This document shows, one piece after another, positions 61,601 to 64,000 of a DNA stretch of 64,000 nt. Position 1 is the stretch's first letter. Every line of letters begins with the position of its first letter. The notes beneath the pieces were generated by a model. The model saw nothing but the letters and a program-made list of their open reading frames with translations, was not told the DNA's origin and searched no databases. This DNA comes from Colias croceus (taxonomy: Eukaryota; Arthropoda; Insecta; Lepidoptera; Pieridae): the NCBI RefSeq assembly GCF_905220415.1, contig NC_059553.1:6100501-6164500 (forward strand). The letters are read 5' to 3'. A program made the translations under genes and the position numbers.

Positions 61601-63276
61601 TGCTTCAAGACTAGAACATTTTGATATTCATGATTTACCTCTGTACAAAGTACAACTCCGTACACGATTTACCTGAATAAAATATAATCTATACATATAA
61701 TAAATATGTAATATTGCAAGTGATCGTTTGGAATATTATGTATGTAATCTATTCGATTACTTGGCTGATTTAAAACATGATTACAATGAGAGAGTTACAT
61801 CTGTACCGAGAAACAAAGGATATTTTTTTACTAAAGTCAACCCGGACGATGCAGACAGTAGCATTACGTTGGCAATGTATAAGTTATTTTTCGAGACAGA
61901 CTTGCCAAACTAATCCAAGGTTAGTTGCATTTGGAGCTGTTAATAAGCGGCGCTCGCGTTTCGGTCGTTAGAGCGTGATTGTCGACACCTAATTAGCGAC
62001 ATCCGACACTGGGTGTCTAGTGTTGAGTGTCGAGTGGCGCTCACATGTGACCCGCGATTTATTGCGGTGCATCGCGCGATGTATGACGCTTGCATCTGAT
62101 TAATTTGTTCGCTTTTCTTGTGAACAGAGATGTCTTTGCGATGTTCGGGATTGAAGCGGAGTTTAGATAGGGTGTGATCGCTGTAACTTTTGGGTTGCAG
62201 TTATTTCCAGCAAATCATCTTTCTATAAATTTCCAAATTAATACGGATTAAAAACCTTTAAATATAAAATCAACAATTTTCGTGTATTATTTACTTACTT
62301 ATTTATACACCTGCGATTGATTTCCCCTTTCTAAATATACGCAAGTTTATTTCGATTCATTAATAAACCTCTTAGAATTTTGACGTTTCCTCGTCTAGTA
62401 TTAGGTGCTACGTTAGTAAATAAATTTAATAAAAAGCTTAATATAATTTCATCCTTACTACTCAAGTTCAAACCTATCCTCTAATAACTACACTAGAATA
62501 TCGGACATAAGAGCGATACTGTCGACATTTCATAACGGTCTCGGACACCGATCTCCAGTGTCGCCATCACACGAGATTTATTGCCGTGGAACAGTGGCGA
62601 CTCGCTAGCATCTGATTAATCATATGTGCAGCATCTTGTATGTAGACTGTGTCGATTAATGTGACGACAGGGATTGAAGCGTAGTTGTATGAAAATAGTG
62701 AAGTTTGGTTTGATAGATGTTAATTGTGTATCTACTTAATACTTAATCACCAATAAAAAATAACAAAAGTTTCGTACTATGTAGTATGTACTATACATAA
62801 AGATATATACATAAAGATACATAAAGATTATATTGATTTATGACTTAGGAAAGAGGGTAGTTGTATATTCACGACATAGAAATTAAATTGCACATTAAAT
62901 AATGTTGGTGGTACAAATTTTTCGTACTAATAAAAACAAGAGAAGAAAGAAAATGAAAACAAATTCAACCATTGTTATGATATATTATGATTACACCCAT
63001 TACCTGCAAAGCTATTTATTATCCAACCAGGTATTTCAGAACGAGCAGAGCCCCTTGATTTCATAGAATAAAGCTACACTCATTAAGTTTAATAAATAAC
63101 AAAACTGAATTTTATATTGATTCTTTTCCTCTTGTTTTCACAGGTATGGAAGCCATCATGTCGGAGTTCTTCAACGACACCACCACTGCTTTCTACATCA
63201 TCCTCATAGTGTGGATAGCAGACCAGTATGATGCTATTTGCTGTCATACTGCCATCGCGAAACGACACTGGTTGAG
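19182..63276 (+). CDS. TMEM259: Membralin (TMEM259 family), 3'-truncated by the window; eight exons
   Basis: Exons: 19182-19663, 20375-20666, 23799-23838, 25036-25270, 27624-27714, 35131-35188, 46134-46217, 63144-63276. Joined, they encode 471 residues plus two bases of the next codon (AG, probably Arg); the C-terminal part lies beyond the window. Family signatures seen: LFHALFFK (residues 52-59), a first membrane helix at about 78-98, CLNHIKDSWPRDGILRVE (105-122), YILEYSLEYGFLRL (275-288), VTLDPQKDECFGD (303-315), LDEFLGYDDLLM (322-333), GEHYRF (355-360), helices near 370-388 and 419-433, and EFFNDTTTAFYIILIVW (435-451) followed by DQYDAICCHT (454-463). Residues 162-272 are acidic and lineage-specific, with sequons at N187, N224 and N267; further sequons are N409 and N438. 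Membralin is an ER multi-pass protein; in mammals it works with the RNF185 ligase in ER-associated degradation and has been linked to nicastrin turnover. That role here is inferred from the family. Confidence 0.95.
19819..20018 (-). mobile_element. Helitron-like short element in intron 1 (family 4)
   Basis: The + strand begins CTAGCTTCCGCCCACGAC and ends atatagaaGA, flanked by A (19818) and T (20019). The interior shares gggctgaaatttggcatgca-type blocks, on the opposite strand, with the relic at 2035-2236. Confidence 0.75.
20024..20200 (-). mobile_element. Helitron-like short element in intron 1 (family 6)
   Basis: The + strand begins CTAGCTTACCGCCCGCGG and ends tatattaaGA, flanked by A (20023) and T (20201). 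It is not obviously the same family as its neighbour five bases upstream, apart from the ends and the gcttcgcccgc block. Confidence 0.75.
20375..20666 (+). CDS. TMEM259: Membralin coding exon 2 (residues 161-258, acidic lumenal segment)
   Basis: The acceptor is ttatttcag|c; the first base completes Arg161 and 97 codons follow to gttgat|gtaagt (phase 0). The segment is rich in Asp/Glu (DDVEDDEY, DDSEDTS) with sequons NIT (187) and NAT (224). This part of membralin is poorly conserved between phyla, so the call rests on frame continuity, good splice sites and position. Unspliced read-through would add 42 codons before a stop at 20790. Confidence 0.85.
20667..23798 (+). other. Membralin intron 2 (3.1 kb)
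   Basis: AT-rich. The one repeat recognised is a decayed Helitron-like relic at about 23337-23494. A somewhat GC-richer patch at 23000-23170 shows no frame or known motif. A further phase-neutral exon cannot be ruled out, but none was seen. Confidence 0.8.
23337..23494 (+). mobile_element. Decayed Helitron-like relic
   Basis: The order ttaatctcagaaactgctg, ccgatttcaaaaatactttc, gagagttataggctatattc and a terminal CTAG (23491-23494) parallels the family-3 elements at 25691 and 27772. The 5' end is degraded (no A-TC), so the start is approximate. Confidence 0.55.
23799..23838 (+). CDS. TMEM259: Membralin microexon 3 (40 bp, residues 259-271)
   Basis: A strong acceptor (tttttttcag) precedes GAATCACTTGATGAGGCAGC, which encodes ESLDEAASNDSSK. 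The donor AAAG|gtataa is weak. Forty bases change the phase from 0 (end of exon 2) to 1 (start of exon 4), so an exon of this phase is needed for the reading frame. N267 starts a sequon (NDS). The small size and weak donor leave some doubt, and another phase-neutral exon could be hidden in the flanking introns. Confidence 0.75.
23839..25035 (+). other. Membralin intron 3 (1.2 kb)
   Basis: AT-rich intron carrying the 209-bp MITE at 24750-24958; otherwise nothing recognised. Confidence 0.85.
24750..24958. mobile_element. 209-bp MITE with ~40-bp terminal inverted repeats and TA target
   Basis: The left end AGGCCGGTTGCAGAGCTTCA continues as ccgaccgtcagtgcgtac. The right end is its reverse complement with four mismatches over about 39 bases. 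TA lies directly outside both ends (24748-24749 and 24959-24960), the target of Tc1/mariner-type elements. The interior repeats gacaatacgc and ggtcggtc/gaccgacc motifs. There is no coding capacity, and the 74-codon minus-strand frame across it is a by-product of the inverted repeat. Confidence 0.85.
25036..25270 (+). CDS. TMEM259: Membralin coding exon 4 (residues 272-349)
   Basis: The acceptor tcttttctag|AT completes Asp272. The exon encodes the strongly conserved YILEYSLEYGFLRL ... VTLDPQKDECFGD ... LDEFLGYDDLLM ... AEQEDNKGYLR block, nearly colinear with vertebrate membralin. The donor is TTGAG|gttggt, a weak +3/+4 context compared with the gtaagt donors elsewhere in the gene. A +1-shifted 60-codon frame starting at the exon's first base is a shadow, but it is what skipping of exon 3 would translate. 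Confidence 0.95.
25385..25445. repeat. Short relic of a lepidopteran non-LTR repeat
   Basis: The core cagtccactgttggacgtag followed by gtctctcc resembles the 'gtccactgctgggcataggcctc' repeat widespread in Lepidoptera. Recognised from the motif only. Confidence 0.45.
25691..25893 (+). mobile_element. Helitron-like short element (family 3)
   Basis: It begins TCTATACTAATATTATAAA, carries a (GTTT)n run, and ends ggagcagCTAG, flanked by A (25690) and T (25894). It is nearly identical over its length to 27772-27976 apart from tetranucleotide length and a TA expansion, so the two copies are relatively recent. Confidence 0.85.
26171..27081 (+). mobile_element. Internally deleted mariner-type element (911 bp)
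   Basis: The ends are AGGGTGTCTCAGAATG (26171) and the reverse complement of AGGGTGTTTCAGAATG (to 27081), 15 of 16 matching, with imperfect similarity for about 14 further bases. The left flank is TA-like; the right flank reads TT, so the target duplication is not perfect. Inside are the N-terminal and C-terminal parts of a broken transposase with the catalytic core missing. This is a deletion derivative of an autonomous IS630-Tc1-mariner element. Confidence 0.8.
26284..26976 (+). pseudogene. Mariner-type transposase, frameshifted and lacking its catalytic core
   Basis: The first part (from ATG 26284) reads GLQRAFCVRAFYKNNDLYTI ... LIKHWVRKFEETGN, the DUF4817-type helix-turn-helix of insect mariner-like transposases. 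A frameshift near 26505-26512 moves the frame to DRVRQSVMDDAQQSLRLRA ... RPYKIVIIREMKPDNPAKRV, ending near 26750. The sequence then jumps to the C-terminal motif PADFFLWDYLK followed by an in-frame stop and NECEQANGAHLQTIVFHK to 26974-26976. The DDE/D catalytic region between these parts is deleted. The copy cannot make active transposase. Confidence 0.85.
27290..27524 (+). mobile_element. Helitron-like short element (family 1)
   Basis: It begins TCCATACTAATATTATAAA and ends gggcggaaatCTAG, flanked by A (27289) and T (27525). It shares aatcccacgggagcgggaac and the cgaagtcgcgggcgg 3' block with the oppositely oriented copies at 6239-6461 and 34619-34845. Confidence 0.85.
27624..27714 (+). CDS. 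TMEM259: Membralin coding exon 5 (residues 350-380)
   Basis: The acceptor attttcccatag|A completes Arg350. The exon encodes NVITGEHYRFVSM and the start of a membrane helix (SSYIAAFFIMLVF), ending TTT|gtgagt in phase 0. It lies in a repeat-rich stretch, with Helitron-like elements 99 bp upstream (27290-27524) and 57 bp downstream (27772-27976), yet is intact. Confidence 0.95.
27772..27976 (+). mobile_element. Helitron-like short element (family 3)
   Basis: It begins TCTATACTAATATTATAAA and ends ggagcagCTAG, flanked by A (27771) and T (27977). An internal TA run at about 27897-27917 is absent from its sister at 25691-25893. Confidence 0.85.
28256..28440 (-). mobile_element. Helitron-like relic of a further family
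   Basis: On the minus strand it begins TCTACTATATAAAAATAAGT (28440 leftward) with T just outside on the + strand, then runs through a gcgggc-type block. No clean CTAG end is present near 28256, so the 3' end is degraded or truncated. Confidence 0.5.
28710..29372 (-). pseudogene. Tc1-type transposase, C-terminal two-thirds, inactivated
   Basis: Read leftward from about 29372 in one frame: AEQKPIRENIVWDLNEWQQV, then LFTDECRV (first catalytic Asp), GGGSIMVWGGI, LMQDNARAHSA (second Asp) and NSPDMIPIKHVWD, ending GNTRY before the stop. In Tc1 transposases the last motif is normally SPDLNPIEH; here the catalytic Glu is Lys. Two stop codons interrupt the frame (after RHRGERQI and after DRYIRDI). 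The N-terminal DNA-binding region is missing. No terminal inverted repeats were found nearby. Confidence 0.85.
29700..29835. repeat. Relic of a lepidopteran interspersed repeat
   Basis: The run gggtgaaccgattttgatga, followed by ttatttgaaagatggtgcct and cttgtggtccaatataaa, recalls a common lepidopteran repeat. Ends and family are not resolved. Confidence 0.4.
32372..32409. repeat. Perfect 14-bp inverted repeat
   Basis: CATTGAGTTAATAT and ATATTAACTCAATG flank a 10-base centre (atagtactac). Confidence 0.8.
33534..33628. repeat. Near-perfect 39-bp stem, 17-base loop hairpin in intron 5
   Basis: The left arm 33534-33572 (cgatggatttttaagttcca onward) and right arm 33590-33628 are reverse complements at 37 of 39 positions, separated by 17 bases. 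Transcribed with the intron, it would fold into a long hairpin of precursor-like size. The near-perfect pairing is more typical of a recent foldback element or hairpin-siRNA source than of a conserved insect microRNA. No target duplication was recognised. Confidence 0.8.
34260..34480 (+). mobile_element. Helitron-like short element (related to family 1)
   Basis: It begins TCCTACTCATATTATAAA and ends ggcggaaatCTAG, flanked by A (34259) and T (34481). It shares cccggaaatcccacgggaac with family 1 but has a different 5' half with a short GT run. It lies 138 bp from, and in opposite orientation to, the copy at 34619. Confidence 0.8.
34619..34845 (-). mobile_element. Helitron-like short element (family 1)
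   Basis: The + strand begins CTAGCTTTTCGCCCGCGG and ends attagtatgGA, flanked by A (34618) and T (34846). It is highly similar to 6239-6461 through the GACA run and tttcatgcaaattggttcag. Confidence 0.85.
35131..35188 (+). CDS. TMEM259: Membralin coding exon 6 (58 bp, residues 381-399)
   Basis: The acceptor attgtttcag|ACT and donor attG|gtaagt bound TVSISMLLRYAHHQIFVFI. This completes the membrane helix begun in exon 5 and matches the conserved LLRYSHHQIFVFI segment of the family. Phase 0 in, phase 1 out. Confidence 0.95.
38155..38190. repeat. Short direct repeat, copy 1
   Basis: The core aattttccatttccttcat, followed by g/a-tggc and cattaaaa/cttaaaa, recurs in the same orientation at 38720-38754, some 565 bases downstream. 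Confidence 0.6.
38720..38754. repeat. Short direct repeat, copy 2
   Basis: Partner of 38155-38190. The DNA between them shows no transposon ends or coding sequence. Confidence 0.6.
39148..39669. mobile_element. 522-bp foldback element with ~174-bp inverted arms and TA duplication
   Basis: The left arm 39148-39321 starts GTTCAGGATACATCGCCATT. The right arm 39495-39669 is its reverse complement with only a few substitutions and one single-base indel. TA stands directly outside both ends (39146-39147 and 39670-39671). The 173-base centre is AT-rich with no ORF. The size and TA target fit a Tc1/mariner-type MITE; the long arms would form a very stable hairpin in RNA. Confidence 0.88.
40885..41411. 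mobile_element. 527-bp non-autonomous hAT element with exact 8-bp target duplication
   Basis: The left end is TAGTGATGCAACGAATAC and the right end is the reverse complement gtattcgttgcatcacta. The octamer GAAGTAAT flanks both sides exactly (40877-40884 and 41412-41419). Subterminal regions are packed with GAATAC/GTATTCG repeats in both orientations, as hAT transposase binding arrays often are. No transposase is encoded; the 75-codon frame crossing the right end is incidental. Confidence 0.92.
41487..41548. repeat. Imperfect stem: GTCCACACAGA / TCTGTGTGGAC
   Basis: A perfect 11-bp inverted repeat separated by 40 bases, just downstream of the hAT element. It could be the edge of another small repeat; no target duplication was seen. 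Confidence 0.5.
45165..45300 (+). repeat. Relic of a common lepidopteran interspersed repeat
   Basis: The segment gggccacctgatggtaagtg, followed by gtcaccaccgcccataaaca, matches the well-known lepidopteran 'cacctgatggtaagtggtcaccaccgccc' repeat as I remember it. A 70-codon frame across it is a by-product. Confidence 0.55.
46134..46217 (+). CDS. TMEM259: Membralin coding exon 7 (84 bp, residues 400-427)
   Basis: The acceptor ctctgttacag|TG completes Val400. The exon encodes DLLQMLEFNVTVSFPAAPLLTVILALV, matching the conserved VDLLQMLE and FPAAPLLTVILALVGM segments. An NVT sequon sits at 409. The donor is G|gtaagt. Intron 6 before it is 10.9 kb and intron 7 after it is 16.9 kb. Confidence 0.95.
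57010..57180. repeat. LINE-type 3' tail relic
   Basis: The ttatttattttatttatgac run followed by gcgcagagggcggccttatc, ctaaagagtgatctcttcca and ggcaaccc resembles the 3' end of a common lepidopteran non-LTR element. It is recognised from remembered motifs, not from a search. Confidence 0.45.
61960..62172 (+). repeat. Diverged duplicated block, copy A (intron 7)
   Basis: Landmarks in order: agagcgtgattgtcgaca, cgatttattgcggtg, gcatctgattaat, gggattgaagcggagtt. All recur in the same order in copy B (62499-62690). Confidence 0.7.
62499..62690 (+). repeat. Diverged duplicated block, copy B (intron 7)
   Basis: Landmarks in order: agagcgatactgtcgaca, gagatttattgccgtg, gcatctgattaat, gggattgaagcgtagtt, matching copy A about 540 bases upstream with diverged DNA between landmarks. 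Confidence 0.7.
63144..63276 (+). CDS. TMEM259: Membralin coding exon 8 (residues 428-471, last in window)
   Basis: The acceptor cttgttttcacag|GT completes Gly428. The exon encodes MEAIMSEFFNDTTTAFYI, ILIVWIADQYDAICCHT and AIAKRHWL, among the best conserved stretches of membralin, and ends TTGAG|gtaagt with two bases of the next codon. The family continues with another hydrophobic region and a variable tail, which must lie past 64000. Confidence 0.97.
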
Positions 63277-64000
63277 GTAAGTGAATCTTTTGAAGGCCTT
63301 AGTTGAGGTATTTTCTCTATTGTGTAGTTTTTCCAAGTATTTAAATTCAAATAAAATATTAAGTGTCAAAAAAAGGTGAAAACTAACCACTCTATCAATC
63401 AATCAATCAATCAATGTTCGAAAAATTCGAATAGCGAATACTACCTAACGATCAAATGTAGACCATTTTTTCTGTTTAGAAATTGTATTTAATGCAATAA
63501 CAAGTAAAATATCGACCATGTAAGAATTTCATCAAAATATTGCAGATTAGAAAAAAAATAACGCTAGCTAAATAGTGTGTCAAACAATAAGTATTCCATC
63601 TCATCTATAAACGCAACTCAAATTAGTACATGCAACAACCTTCAAGTTAATGTACCCTGAAAAGGCTTTCAAATTGTAATAATGTACGCAAACCAGAGCA
63701 CATTGAGGCCGGGCGTTTATTGAAAAGTGATCATGTGTGCGCCAATATTAATTAGTGTATTGATATGGTGGCATCATTTGTGTCCCGGCCACTGTACATC
63801 AAATTATACCGCTATATTATCAATCCTATTCACTCGTATGGAATCGCAATAGGTCAGATTTCGTTTGCTTTAAAATGAATGGATTTTCCGCGAAGTACTG
63901 TTTGTATTTTTGCGAACACGTTGGAACATTGTTTAAAAAAGCTTTGTCGAGAGTAGTATATGGATATCATGTCGGATATGAAAAGTACGTTTGAAAGCCG
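63277..64000 (+). other. Start of membralin intron 8 (runs off the window)
   Basis: Begins gtaagt after exon 8. It contains an (ATCA)n run at 63393-63414; otherwise nothing recognised to the end of the window. The next exon of the gene is outside. Confidence 0.8.
63393..63414. repeat. (ATCA)n microsatellite
   Basis: Five tandem ATCA units in intron 8. Confidence 0.85.

Larger units (their letters stand above)
46218..63143 (+). other. Membralin intron 7 (16.9 kb), poor in mobile elements, with GC-rich islets
   Basis: The only repeats recognised by eye are a LINE-type tail (57010-57180) and perhaps a short relic at 47875-47915. AT-rich DNA alternates with GC-rich islets at about 47370-47630, 49560-49830, 50385-50480, 50990-51120, 53430-53560, 56100-56460, 59220-59470, 59810-59950, 60200-60440, 60850-61090, 61950-62170 and 62500-62690. 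None carries a convincing coding frame; the longest ORF is 95 codons on the minus strand at 56027-56314, with no family resemblance. The last two islets are related to each other. Confidence 0.8.

Overview
This is eukaryotic, AT-rich DNA with one recognisable protein-coding gene split by long introns. It looks like an insect genome, most probably a moth or butterfly. The argument for Lepidoptera is the set of short interspersed elements whose inner ends read like the common lepidopteran 'cccgcggcttcgcccgcg ... tttataatattagtatgga' repeats, plus degraded Tc1/mariner copies. No species can be named from the sequence alone.

The gene is membralin (TMEM259 family), an ER multi-pass membrane protein that in mammals belongs to an ER-associated degradation ubiquitin-ligase complex. 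It runs on the + strand from an ATG at 19182 and leaves the window unfinished after 63276. I resolve eight coding exons: 19182-19663, 20375-20666, 23799-23838, 25036-25270, 27624-27714, 35131-35188, 46134-46217 and 63144-63276. All are joined in frame by GT/AG introns and give 471 complete codons plus a split one. A non-coding 5' exon portion (19105-19181) precedes the start. Introns grow strongly toward the 3' side (711 bp for intron 1, about 16.9 kb for intron 7).

Region by region: 1-18.4 kb is intergenic or upstream DNA dominated by mobile-element remains. It includes a 1.16-kb terminal-inverted-repeat (TIR) element with 8-bp target duplications, several Helitron-like short elements, and a diverged array of ~150-170-bp tandem units into which a Helitron-like element has inserted. 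The likely membralin promoter and 5' leader lie in 18.4-19.2 kb. Introns 1-5 (19.7-35.1 kb) carry more Helitron-like elements, a 209-bp MITE, an internally deleted mariner-type element, a dead Tc1-type transposase and a near-perfect 39-bp hairpin. Intron 6 carries a 522-bp foldback element and a 527-bp non-autonomous hAT element with an exact 8-bp target duplication. Intron 7 (46.2-63.1 kb) is strikingly poor in recognisable elements, holds repeated GC-rich islets in AT-rich DNA, and contains a diverged duplicated block (61.96-62.17 and 62.50-62.69 kb). These islets are candidates for cis-regulatory DNA, possibly for a neighbouring gene.

I found no rRNA, tRNA, CRISPR, operon or bacterial feature. 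The most notable results are the internally consistent set of eleven Helitron-like elements (every one flanked A...T with TC/CTAG ends), the four TIR or foldback elements with visible target sites, the frame-critical 40-bp microexon, and the intron-7 GC islets with their duplicated pair. None of these amounts to a demonstrably new biological system.
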